From contig NZ_JAGYPI010000001.1 in NCBI RefSeq assembly GCF_018343615.1, positions 1,506,960-1,570,959 on the forward strand: DNA of 64,000 nucleotides, in the 5' to 3' direction. The notes under the pieces were generated by a model that ran no database searches, had not been told where the DNA came from, and saw nothing but the letters and a program-made list of their open reading frames with translations. Position numbers and translations under genes: made by a program. Of the stretch, positions 25,946 to 34,040 are shown piece after piece; position 1 is the first letter of the stretch; each line of letters opens with the position of its first letter. This DNA is from Bacillus sp. FJAT-49736 (GTDB lineage: Bacteria > Bacillota > Bacilli > Bacillales > Bacillaceae_C).

Positions 25946-28900
25946 TTAACTGATTATTTGTTCACGTATTCTTCTCCATTCATCAATATCAACTTTTTCA
26001 TTCAAGACATTTAATAATGCATTAGATTGGTCCATTACATCTTCATTTATTTGCTGAAGCATATTGGCAAGCTCACCCTCCACAAATGAACGGAAGTGTT
26101 CTTGCATCATTAATCTTTGATTTTCTAAATAATCTTCTGCATGAGGCTGTAATAATTCTTGAAGTTCTTCCTCCATCATTTTCTTCTCATTTTTTTCAAA
26201 AAATGATTTTGCATTTTTAAAATACTTGAATGTCCTTTCTAAAGAGCTTCTGTCAATACCTACAAAGGCCGGTTGGAAATCGGGAGTTTCTATTGAACTT
26301 ATTTCATAGTTAGTTAGGGAAATACTAGATTGTATATTTAATATCTGTTCTTGAAATAATTCCTGTCGCTTTTGAAATAAATCTCTTATAAAATTCTCGA
26401 TCCTCAATGAGGTAGCGCGCATTTCTTGGGCAAAATCATATCCTAAGCTTTCCAACAGTTCATTTAGAGCTTTATTTAATAATGATTTATTATTGTTTTG
26501 TAATGTAGCCGGATTAAAAGCTTCTTTGAAAAAGTCGCTAAATCGGTAAAAAACGCGCTGCTTTACATAAAATAGCAACTCTTGAATTTCTTGCTTTAGT
26601 TTTGTTACAAATACTTCAGATGAATATTGATTTAAAAGATTTTCTATATTATTTAGATTCTCTTTTAATACTTTCTTTTTCGCCTCTTTTTTCTCTTCAC
26701 CCTCTAATGCTGTTTCCATTAGCTGATCAATCATATTCACAGCTCTTTGGATTTCATTTTGAGCCGATTGAATAGTCATTTTCATTAAATCCTTTGAAAG
26801 GAATGCTGAGAATGAATTCTTAAAATCATCTATGCCGGATCGCTCATCCTTTTGTATGGCTAATAGACTTGAGATTCCGAATAGCTTTGGAAAGCGTATA
26901 CCATATTGGGTCAGCTGATCATTTACATAGGCTTTGACATCGTTAAGCTCATCATCGGAATCAGCCAAATCAATCGCATTAATAATAAAGAACATTTTAT
27001 CAAGTTCAAATGCATCTTTTACCCTTCCCAACTGGATTAAAAATTCCCTATCTGCTTTGGAAAACGCATGATTGTAATAGGTTACGAATAGAACCGCGTC
27101 CGAATTTTTTATATATTCGAAGGCAACACCAGTATGTCTAGCATTTATAGAATCTGCTCCTGGAGTATCAACCAACGTTATACCTTTTCTTGTAAGTTCA
27201 CTATCATAGTATAAATCGATCGACTCCACAAAACAGGATTGCGATTCATTTGCTACAAACCCTTTAAATTCTTCTAAGCCAACGGAAATATCTTTTCCTA
27301 GAAATTCTTTATAAATTGGATAGCCTTTAACATATGCCTGCAAAAACGAAAGATGGATTTTCTCACGCGCATCATTTGTCTCTTTTATTTGTAAAATAAT
27401 TGCTTCTGCTTCTTCTAAGCTATCACAATTTTGATTAAACTCCCGTAGCGACTTTTGAATGTCCTCCAGCAGTTGGATATTACTTTTCAAATGGATAGCC
27501 GCCGTTCCATGAACAAATTCCACTGTAGGAGGACAAATCCGATTGATCGCTGCAGTCGTTGGATTTGGTGAAACCGGCAATACCTTCTCACCTATAAGTG
27601 CATTGGCAAATGAAGATTTTCCGGCACTAAATGCTCCGAATAACGCAATAGTGAATTGCCTATTTTCTATCCGTGATTTCTTGTCCAATAAATAATCTGT
27701 AATACGACCAAAACCAGGTTTATCCTTAAGGAGATAAGCAGTTTGCTGTAATTTACTTATAGTTGAATCAGCAGAATACGATTCATTTTCTGTTATATTC
27801 GTAATTGGTTTCGGTAACTCTGTTTCGGTTATTTCAGCTGCTCTATTTTCATCATCATTAGAAAAGATTCTATAATTTGAATTCTCCTGTTGCCATTTTG
27901 ATTGTAATTCCTGTAATACATCTTCAAAGTTCATAACAGGTATAAAAAGATTTTCTTCTTTTTCATTTCTCTTTCTAGCACCTTGTTCTATCTGCCTTAA
28001 GGAATTAGCAAATGTTAATATTGAGGCAAGTTTAGTATTAATGGCATTTATGTCTCCATGTATATTGATTTCTATATGTGCTGCAGCTTTTTGTTTAAAG
28101 GATTCTAACTCATTAAAAGCCAATTTCTTAATGCTTTCTGCTACTTCATCACAATAATGAAGAACATATTCTCCTGATAATCTGGCCCCCTTCCTTACAA
28201 GATTTTGCAAGAATTCCTTGTCGAAAGGGATAGTAAGATTTTGTGCTTCAAGCTGCAAATCATCGGCTGATAGATTAGCCTCTTTTAATTCCTTTGTCGC
28301 CATTTCCCTCATATGCCAAATGAGACCTGACTCCACCTGTGTTTTTAATTGGCTATAAAACGCTTCTAATCTGTTAAACCGCTCTTCTTCCGTCTTCTTC
28401 TTGCTAAATAGCAAGCCCATCTTAAAATCAGGCTGGGCTGCCTCTATATAATCCTTCGCAAGTTCTCTAATTTGAAAAGGCATTAAGTAGGCACTTTTAA
28501 GCATTTTCGTTCTTTCATGATCAAAGGATTTTCTCCAATCCTCCAGCTGATCTGACAGTTCTTTTAATTTATCTTGAAACTCTTGTTCTTGCTCTAAAAT
28601 AGATTTTCTTTCATCAGGAGGCAATTGTTCTAATGTTTCTTTATATTGCTGAGTATCTTCCTCCTCTTGCTCCTTTAACCATTTAAAATGTTCCTGTATC
28701 AACAAATTTGCCGCTGATTGTATAGAAGTTGAAAAGCGACTGTCCCTTTGCTTCATTGCTTCATGGACGAGCAATTTCACTTTTGCAAATTCGTTATGAT
28801 TATTTTTTGAATCTTTTAAGGTTGTGTAAAAAATACCTTTTGGATGTACATTCCATGCGGCAAATGATTCTTGTACGGACATTTTAAATTCGGGGAACGA

Positions 28901-29539
28901 CAATTCATCATCCCTATGCTTATCGATTTGATTAATGATTAAATACAGCTCCACTCCATGCTGAAGCAACTCTTTCGTATAAAGAAAATTTAATTCAGAT
29001 TGTACATGATTATAATCCATCACATAAAATACAATATCCGCTAAATGAATCGCAGATTCTGTCGAAATACGATGTGCGTCATCCGTTGAATCTACTCCCG
29101 GCGTATCCATTACAATAACATTTTCAGGCAATTCCGTTTGCTGCTTAGCAATTTCAATCTCTGTCACATTTCCGTTTTTACAAAAATCCTTTACAGTGGA
29201 AAAGTTATATGGAGCTTCAAATAAATACGGAGCTTCATCTTTATAATAAACCTTTGCAAAATCTACTTCCGCTTTATGGATTTTTACAAGATTCGCACTT
29301 GTTGGGATCGGGCTCGATGGTAGAAGATTTTCTCCCAATAATGCATTAATCATTGTTGATTTTCCAGCAGAAAAGTGACCGCAAAATGCTATAATAAAAT
29401 CGTGATCATTTATTTTTTTTAGTAGTTTTTCCGATTTCTCTGCTCTTTGCATATCCCCATTTTCTTTAAAGCGTTCATAGAAGCCAACTAATTGAGTGGT
29501 AGCTTCTTGAATATTTCCAATATCGATTGTTTTGATCAT
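25946..29539 (-). CDS. dynA: Dynamin-like GTPase DynA (YpbR), tandem dynamin
   Basis: A membrane-remodelling protein of 1197 aa formed by two fused dynamin units, as in B. subtilis DynA (about 1190 aa), which tethers and fuses membranes and protects against phage and pore-forming stress. Unit 1: P-loop GHFSAGKST (residues 54-62), DTPGVDSTDD, INQID. Unit 2: P-loop GAFSAGKSS (about 635), DTPGADS, NAID. Long helical stalks follow each GTPase (about 290-560 and 900-1190), with hydrophobic paddle segments. ATG 29539. First gene of a probable operon with the Cys protein and sulfurtransferase. Confidence 0.96.
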   Translation of the reverse strand: MIKTIDIGNIQEATTQLVGFYERFKENGDMQRAEKSEKLLKKINDHDFIIAFCGHFSAGKSTMINALLGENLLPSSPIPTSANLVKIHKAEVDFAKVYYKDEAPYLFEAPYNFSTVKDFCKNGNVTEIEIAKQQTELPENVIVMDTPGVDSTDDAHRISTESAIHLADIVFYVMDYNHVQSELNFLYTKELLQHGVELYLIINQIDKHRDDELSFPEFKMSVQESFAAWNVHPKGIFYTTLKDSKNNHNEFAKVKLLVHEAMKQRDSRFSTSIQSAANLLIQEHFKWLKEQEEEDTQQYKETLEQLPPDERKSILEQEQEFQDKLKELSDQLEDWRKSFDHERTKMLKSAYLMPFQIRELAKDYIEAAQPDFKMGLLFSKKKTEEERFNRLEAFYSQLKTQVESGLIWHMREMATKELKEANLSADDLQLEAQNLTIPFDKEFLQNLVRKGARLSGEYVLHYCDEVAESIKKLAFNELESFKQKAAAHIEINIHGDINAINTKLASILTFANSLRQIEQGARKRNEKEENLFIPVMNFEDVLQELQSKWQQENSNYRIFSNDDENRAAEITETELPKPITNITENESYSADSTISKLQQTAYLLKDKPGFGRITDYLLDKKSRIENRQFTIALFGAFSAGKSSFANALIGEKVLPVSPNPTTAAINRICPPTVEFVHGTAAIHLKSNIQLLEDIQKSLREFNQNCDSLEEAEAIILQIKETNDAREKIHLSFLQAYVKGYPIYKEFLGKDISVGLEEFKGFVANESQSCFVESIDLYYDSELTRKGITLVDTPGADSINARHTGVAFEYIKNSDAVLFVTYYNHAFSKADREFLIQLGRVKDAFELDKMFFIINAIDLADSDDELNDVKAYVNDQLTQYGIRFPKLFGISSLLAIQKDERSGIDDFKNSFSAFLSKDLMKMTIQSAQNEIQRAVNMIDQLMETALEGEEKKEAKKKVLKENLNNIENLLNQYSSEVFVTKLKQEIQELLFYVKQRVFYRFSDFFKEAFNPATLQNNNKSLLNKALNELLESLGYDFAQEMRATSLRIENFIRDLFQKRQELFQEQILNIQSSISLTNYEISSIETPDFQPAFVGIDRSSLERTFKYFKNAKSFFEKNEKKMMEEELQELLQPHAEDYLENQRLMMQEHFRSFVEGELANMLQQINEDVMDQSNALLNVLNEKVDIDEWRRIREQIIS

Positions 29540-29619
29540 GTTGGTACAAACTCCTCAATAAATAATGTAAAACTTATCTATATTGTAACGGATTTTTATT
29601 CTCTTTCCCAACACAAAAA

Positions 29620-29644
29620 ACGTTTATCCTGTCCAGATAAACGT
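29620..29644 (-). terminator. Terminator of the bpsA-bpsB operon
   Basis: A perfect 9-bp stem ACGTTTATC / GATAAACGT with a 7-nt loop, followed on the minus strand by six T residues, between the methyltransferase stop and dynA. Confidence 0.85.
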
Positions 29645-29673
29645 AATTTTTTTAAAAATACTCGGAGAAAAAT

Positions 29674-30225
29674 TTAATTTTCTTTTTTCATTCGTGAAAT
29701 AAATGGTTGTTTTGCTGGATAATCCGTATAGGTTCTTAAAATTGATTCTTCCGCATTAATTCTGATTGCCAAAATCAATTGATTAAGTATGAAAAAAGCA
29801 ATAAGCGTATAATATGCCTGAAACATAAAAGGAATAAGGAATAATTCTAATGTCACTATGAAGTAATTGGGGTGCTTCATAAATCGATAAGGACCTTTTG
29901 TAATAATTTTTGCATTAGGCAACACAAGAATTTTTGTATTCCAAAATCTCCCTAAAGATGTGATCACCCAAACTCTACCTGCTTGCGTGAGAATAAAGAT
30001 GGCAAGAAAAATCCACCAGTTTTGGATCAATGTTCTTTTTAACAAATAGACTTCCATTAATAATGATAGGAAAAAACATGTATGGATTAACACCATAACC
30101 TTATAATGCCTTTTCCCAGCTTCCATTCCTCCTTTGCTTTTAATCCAGATTTCATTTTTTCTTGCAATCCATAATTCCACTATCCGCTGAATCAATACAA
30201 TGGTTAAAAAAATGATAAAAAACAA
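29674..30225 (-). CDS. ypbQ: Isoprenylcysteine carboxyl methyltransferase-family protein (BpsB/YpbQ)
   Basis: An integral membrane methyltransferase of 183 aa with about five helices and the ICMT-type signature GPYRFMKHPNYFIVTLEL near residue 120. In B. subtilis the homologue BpsB O-methylates the alkylpyrones made by the type III polyketide synthase BpsA. The same pairing is seen here: it starts 3 bp after the bpsA stop, so the genes are coupled, and the operon ends in a terminator. Confidence 0.9.
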   Translation of the reverse strand: MFFIIFLTIVLIQRIVELWIARKNEIWIKSKGGMEAGKRHYKVMVLIHTCFFLSLLMEVYLLKRTLIQNWWIFLAIFILTQAGRVWVITSLGRFWNTKILVLPNAKIITKGPYRFMKHPNYFIVTLELFLIPFMFQAYYTLIAFFILNQLILAIRINAEESILRTYTDYPAKQPFISRMKKEN

Positions 30226-30228
30226 TCC

Positions 30229-31299
30229 TTAATCCCACCTTAATAGTAATTGTTCCATACTAAAACCTGGCCCTAAGGCTAATGCAATTCCCCATTCTCC
30301 CGAATTTATTTCTTTCTCTAACATTCTTTTTAACACAAATAAAATGGTAACAGAGGACATATTACCGAAGTTCTTCAGAATATTTCTGGAGTCGGTTAGC
30401 TTTTCTTCCGAAAGACCGAGTGCCTGTACATATGCATCCATTACCTTTTTTCCTCCGGGATGAGCAGCAAAATGCTGAATATCGTCCATATTCATTCGGT
30501 GATCCCTTAAAAAACTTAATACATTGGGTTGTAGCCATTTTCGTACAATCATTGGAATATCTTTCGAAAAAATTACATGCAGACCATCATTTTTAACATC
30601 CCATCCCATAACATCAAGCGAATCCCTCATGATGACGCTTTGTGTATCAACAATAGTTGGATGACTTTGAATGCCATCCAAGTTGGCGCTAACCTCATCA
30701 CCAATTAATAATGCACATGCAGCGCCATCACCGAATAAAGATGTGCCAATCAAATTACTTTTAGAATGATCATTTTTTTGAAAGGTTAGACTGCAAAGCT
30801 CAACGGATAATACTAACACTTTTGCCTTCGGAAATGCCAAACAATATTCGTATGCTCTTGAAAGTCCAGATGCACCGCCAACACAACCTAATCCCCATAT
30901 AGGAATTCTTTTCACATTTAATCGAAATGGAAGCCTATTTATTATTCTTGCTTCTAAGCTTGGCGTAGAGAGACCACTTGTACAAATTGTATAAATAGCA
31001 TCTATTTCACTGTATTCAACACCTTTTTGATTTAAACAATGTTCGATCGCTTTTATACAAAGCCTTTCTGCATTTTCTATAAATATTTCATTTTTTTCAG
31101 CAAATGAATGGTCTTCACCGTACCATTCCAATTGCTTCGTGAAATATCTTGATTCAATTTCTGCATTTTGAAAAACAGGAAGCAAGCGCTCAATATCACG
31201 AAATGCATCAGAAAAGAGCTGCTTTGCGAAGTTCATAATTTCAGTTTGGTAAATCTTATTATCGGGAATTCCAAGCCCAATGGAAAATATTTTCGGCAT
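30229..31299 (-). CDS. bpsA: Type III polyketide synthase BpsA (chalcone synthase-like)
   Basis: Makes triketide and tetraketide alkylpyrones from long-chain acyl-CoA and malonyl-CoA. 356 aa from MPKIFSIGLGIPDNK, similar to the 365 aa of B. subtilis BpsA. Thiolase fold with catalytic Cys in WGLGCVGGASGLSRA (about residue 145), His in QHFAAHPGGKKV (about 285) and Asn in ILKNFGNMSSVTI (about 320). ATG 31299 is chosen because AAGGAG is 8 nt upstream; a longer frame to 31341 begins before that site. Partner: the membrane methyltransferase directly downstream. Confidence 0.93.
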   Translation of the reverse strand: MPKIFSIGLGIPDNKIYQTEIMNFAKQLFSDAFRDIERLLPVFQNAEIESRYFTKQLEWYGEDHSFAEKNEIFIENAERLCIKAIEHCLNQKGVEYSEIDAIYTICTSGLSTPSLEARIINRLPFRLNVKRIPIWGLGCVGGASGLSRAYEYCLAFPKAKVLVLSVELCSLTFQKNDHSKSNLIGTSLFGDGAACALLIGDEVSANLDGIQSHPTIVDTQSVIMRDSLDVMGWDVKNDGLHVIFSKDIPMIVRKWLQPNVLSFLRDHRMNMDDIQHFAAHPGGKKVMDAYVQALGLSEEKLTDSRNILKNFGNMSSVTILFVLKRMLEKEINSGEWGIALALGPGFSMEQLLLRWD

Positions 31300-31401
31300 A
31301 AATGGACTCTCCTTATTTCTATATAAGGATATGTTTTCCAAGTATGATTAAATTATGTAAAGAATAAAGTTTTATATAAAAGTCTGCTTAAAACAAAAAA
31401 A

Positions 31402-31419
31402 GCTCCTACTAATAGGAGC
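31402..31419 (-). terminator. Orphan terminator in the bpsA 5' region
   Basis: A perfect 7-bp stem GCTCCTA / TAGGAGC with a 4-nt loop followed on the minus strand by seven T residues. It lies about 100 nt upstream of the bpsA start with no minus-strand gene before it until 32085. Confidence 0.72.
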
Positions 31420-31449
31420 AAATTCGTTTTGAAGGAGTTGCTGTGCTAT

Positions 31450-31455
31450 TTCATT
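31450..31455 (-). promoter_or_regulatory. Possible -10 element upstream of the orphan terminator
   Basis: A TATAAT on the minus strand (ATTATA around 31450-31455 on the plus strand), about 30 nt before the orphan terminator stem. The -35 region is poor, so this is tentative. Confidence 0.35.
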
Positions 31456-31585
31456 ATACATGAGTAATCCACTAGTAAAATAGACCCAAATTAATTCCAA
31501 TAAACTTATTTTTCTCAAAAATCTTCTTTATAATTAGGAAAAATGTGATAGTATATTTTATATATATAAACCAGGGGGTTCGGCA

Positions 31586-32044
31586 ATGACGATAACAATT
31601 AGTAAAAATATAACAGACGTATTAAACGGTACGATTGAATCCATTAAAGCAGTCTTGCCAATCCGTGTGGATATACGCCAGCCACAGCTCTTTAACTCAC
31701 CATTTAATCAGCATACAATTGGAGTCTTAATAGGAATAACTGGGGATATTAAAGGAAGAATTGTCATCGATGGGGAGGAAGAGGTTTTCTCCAAAATTGG
31801 TGAAGTAATGTTTGGAATGCCTTTAATAGGAGAAATGCTAGAGTCATTTGCCGGAGAACTAGGAAATATGATCGCTGGAAATATGTCGACACAAATAGCA
31901 AGTAACGGACTTTTAGTTGATATAACCCCTCCTACCGTAATTGTAGGACATTCAAAAATCTTCGGGTTTTCTAAAGCAATTAGGCTTCCCATTCAAATAG
32001 AGCAAGTAGGAGAATTAAATATTATTTTAATGATTGAAATATAA
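31586..32044 (+). CDS. cheX: CheX-family chemotaxis phosphatase
   Basis: A 152-aa CheC/CheX/FliY-family protein expected to dephosphorylate CheY-P. It carries the single active-site helix ESFAGELGNMIAGN, with the Glu and Asn of the E-x3-N type motif (about residues 89-100), as in CheX, whereas CheC has two. It starts MTITISKNITDVLNG after AGGGGG. It stands alone, away from any che operon; the only other chemotaxis gene here is the receptor at 2.1-4.0 kb. Confidence 0.88.
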   Translation: MTITISKNITDVLNGTIESIKAVLPIRVDIRQPQLFNSPFNQHTIGVLIGITGDIKGRIVIDGEEEVFSKIGEVMFGMPLIGEMLESFAGELGNMIAGNMSTQIASNGLLVDITPPTVIVGHSKIFGFSKAIRLPIQIEQVGELNIILMIEI

Positions 32045-32048
32045 AATG

Positions 32049-32077
32049 GAGCGTCCCAATAGAATTTCGGGACGCTC
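32049..32077. terminator. Bidirectional terminator between cheX and the SDR gene
   Basis: A perfect 9-bp stem GAGCGTCCC / GGGACGCTC with an 11-nt loop between convergent stop codons. Confidence 0.85.
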
Positions 32078-32084
32078 TTATTGT

Positions 32085-32855
32085 TTAAAAACCTTGTATT
32101 GTCATGCCACCATCGACAAACATCGTTTGTCCCGAAATATAATTACTAGCATCAGATGCAAAAAATATTGCTGGTCCTACTAGTTCTTCCAACTCACCGA
32201 TTCTTTTCATAGGAGTGACAGATAAAATATCTTGAACATATGCTTGATCCTGTAACAATTTTTCCGTTAATGGCGTTTTAAAATACCAAGGACCAATCGC
32301 ATTTACATTTATATTATACTTACCCCATTCAAGTGCCAAAACCTTTGTCATTTGTATCAATGCAGCCTTTGTAGCTGCATATACAACACCCGTTCTTAAA
32401 GCAACATGTCCCCCAACAGAAGAAATAGTTATAATCTTCCCTGCTTCCTGTTCTTTCATATGTCTTCCCACCTCTTGTGAGAACATGAAGGCGGATTTCA
32501 AATTTGTATCCATAATTTGTTGCCACTCTTCATCTGTTACATCCAATGCTTTAGACCTAATATTCATTCCCGCATTGTTAACCAATATATCTATTTTACC
32601 TGCCTGATTGATGGTTTTCTCTACTGCAGATTGCACTTCTTCTCTTTTTGTCACATCTGTTTTTAAGATATATGCTTTTTTTCCGAGCTTCTTAATTTCC
32701 GAAGCAGTAAGTTCTAAATCAGATTCCGTACGCGAGATTAAGGATACATCAGCACCTGCTTCCGCCATACCAATGGCAATTGCACGACCGATGCCCCTCC
32801 CCGCTCCAGTTACAATGGCTGTCTTTCCATCTAAACGAAAGGATGGTAGATACAT
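32085..32855 (-). CDS. Short-chain dehydrogenase/reductase (classical SDR)
   Basis: A 256-aa NAD(P)-dependent oxidoreductase with the classical SDR plan: cofactor loop TGAGRGIGRAIA (residues 16-27), NNAGMN (about 92), catalytic Ser in ISSVGGH, YxxxK in YAATKAAL (about 160-164) and the C-terminal SGQTMFVDGGMTIQGF. It resembles gluconate or glucose dehydrogenase-like family members; the substrate is undetermined. ATG 32855 after AAGGAAGTG. Monocistronic. Confidence 0.9.
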   Translation of the reverse strand: MYLPSFRLDGKTAIVTGAGRGIGRAIAIGMAEAGADVSLISRTESDLELTASEIKKLGKKAYILKTDVTKREEVQSAVEKTINQAGKIDILVNNAGMNIRSKALDVTDEEWQQIMDTNLKSAFMFSQEVGRHMKEQEAGKIITISSVGGHVALRTGVVYAATKAALIQMTKVLALEWGKYNINVNAIGPWYFKTPLTEKLLQDQAYVQDILSVTPMKRIGELEELVGPAIFFASDASNYISGQTMFVDGGMTIQGF

Positions 32856-32969
32856 TCAAATACACTTCCTTATTTCTTTTTTCTCTTTGCATTGTTTATG
32901 TATTTGCTTTCAAGAGTAATTATAATTCTATCATAAAAATATCCCATTATTCTAAAAAAACGAAAAAAG

Positions 32970-32998
32970 GGGTTCATTCCCTTTCCTGAAATGAACCC
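32970..32998 (-). terminator. Terminator overlapping the end of the zinc-ribbon ORF
   Basis: A perfect 9-bp stem GGGTTCATT / AATGAACCC followed on the minus strand by CTTTTTT. The stem includes the last codons and stop of the 47-aa ORF. Confidence 0.78.
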
Positions 32999-33117
32999 GG
33001 ATTTCCTTGGTATTGGACCTGAATTTCGATCTTATTCATAATATCTCTTCCGCAGTGCTCACATTTTCCTGATGTATCGGATATAGAACGGCAGTGATCA
33101 CAATAATATTTTTCCAT
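32974..33117 (-). CDS. Small zinc-ribbon protein (47 aa)
   Basis: A 47-aa protein whose N-terminal half is a rubredoxin-like zinc knuckle pair: MEKYYCDHCRS (C-x2-C) and SGKCEHCGRDI (C-x2-C). ATG 33117 after GAGGACG. The C-terminal 20 residues (MNKIEIQVQYQG...) are unstructured or a short strand. Family not recognised. The downstream hairpin overlaps the stop. Located just before the ba3 oxidase genes but on the opposite strand. Confidence 0.72.
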   Translation of the reverse strand: MEKYYCDHCRSISDTSGKCEHCGRDIMNKIEIQVQYQGNPGSFQERE

Positions 33118-33321
33118 TTTGTTCGTCCTCACTTTTCATTTTATACTTTAATGTATTAAAAGGACTGTTCAATTGTTCCAATGCAGTAACAATTGGCGTT
33201 AATGGTAGATTAGAGTTGGTATTCTGTTAACAAATTATTCCCCATTTTTTCATTTACCTAAACAAATTCTCCATTCTTTTCGGTATTTTTCCATATACTT
33301 TTCACATTTAAAACGAAGAAG

Positions 33322-33337
33322 TGTGACAAATATCACA
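33322..33337 (+). promoter_or_regulatory. FNR/CRP-type operator upstream of the ba3 oxidase genes
   Basis: A perfect palindrome TGTGACAAATATCACA (TGTGA-N6-TCACA), the consensus of FNR in Bacillus and of the CRP/FNR family. Its centre (33329.5) is about 41.5 nt before the start point expected from the -10 element at 33359-33364, the position of a class II activator site. Confidence 0.65.
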
Positions 33338-33358
33338 GTCAAACCATTACCTCACAAT

Positions 33359-33364
33359 TATGAT
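33359..33364 (+). promoter_or_regulatory. Putative -10 element of the ba3 oxidase promoter
   Basis: TATGAT, one mismatch from TATAAT. The matching -35 region (CAGTCA) is poor and overlaps the FNR-like site, as expected for an activator-dependent promoter. Inferred start point is near 33371, some 34 nt before the first start codon. Confidence 0.5.
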
Positions 33365-33404
33365 TAACTTATCAATGATTCAAAAATTGTTAGGGGTGAG
33401 GACA

Positions 33405-33539
33405 TTGAAAAAATCCAAACAGAAACACCTAAGTGACTCATCATCATTAAAAGGCACATTAGCAGCTGTTTTTATTCTAGGTTTTTTCTTAGTGGCTACA
33501 TGGGTTGGGGTATTTTGTTTGTATATTGTACGTTTATAA
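33405..33539 (+). CDS. Cytochrome c oxidase subunit 2A, ba3 type (44 aa)
   Basis: A single-helix accessory subunit of ba3-type (B-family) heme-copper oxidases. The 44-aa product has a short polar N-terminus and one membrane span, LKGTLAAVFILGFFLVATWV, ending in YIVRL. Start is TTG 33405 with GGGGTGAGG upstream. It lies 21 bp before subunit II and opens the three-gene operon, the usual order 2A - II - I. Confidence 0.85.
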   Translation: MKKSKQKHLSDSSSLKGTLAAVFILGFFLVATWVGVFCLYIVRL

Positions 33540-33560
33540 AATTAAGGAGATGATGAAGCA

Positions 33561-34040
33561 ATGCATATACATCGTTATGAGAAATGGTGGCTTACATTTG
33601 GAATTTCTGCACTTATTATTTTCTTAGGAATTGTTGGTTTCCAGGCATTTTTCGCCGGTCATACGCCGCCGAGCGCAAAAGCATTTGTCGATCCCGAATT
33701 AGTTGATAAAACTACTCCTTTTAATAAACCTGGTTTAAGAAAAGTAGATGGAAAGGACTATGATTATGAACTTGTTGTGGTTGCATCTGCTTTTTTCTTC
33801 AATCCAGGTGAAGTAGAAATTCCAAAAGGAGCAAAAGTGAAAATTATCGCAACTACGAAGGATGTTGTTCACGGGTTTGAAATTGCAGGAACAAATATCA
33901 ATATGATGTTAGAGCCTGGATATAGAAGTGAGTATGTGGCCACTTTTGATAAAACTGGTGAATACTTGCTTTTATGTAACGAGTACTGTGGCTCAGGACA
34001 TCATATGATGAAATCAATAATTAAGGTGGTGGACAAATAA
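33561..34040 (+). CDS. cbaB: Cytochrome c oxidase subunit II, ba3 type
   Basis: The CuA-carrying subunit that accepts electrons from cytochrome c on the outer face. At 159 aa it has the short, single-helix form of B-type oxidases (membrane span about residues 13-32). The cupredoxin domain carries the CuA ligands: His in DVVHGFEI (about 113), then LLCNEYCGSGHHMM, with two Cys, His and Met (about 144-156). ATG 33561 after AAGGAGATG. It overlaps the subunit I start by one base (TAATG). Confidence 0.94.
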   Translation: MHIHRYEKWWLTFGISALIIFLGIVGFQAFFAGHTPPSAKAFVDPELVDKTTPFNKPGLRKVDGKDYDYELVVVASAFFFNPGEVEIPKGAKVKIIATTKDVVHGFEIAGTNINMMLEPGYRSEYVATFDKTGEYLLLCNEYCGSGHHMMKSIIKVVDK

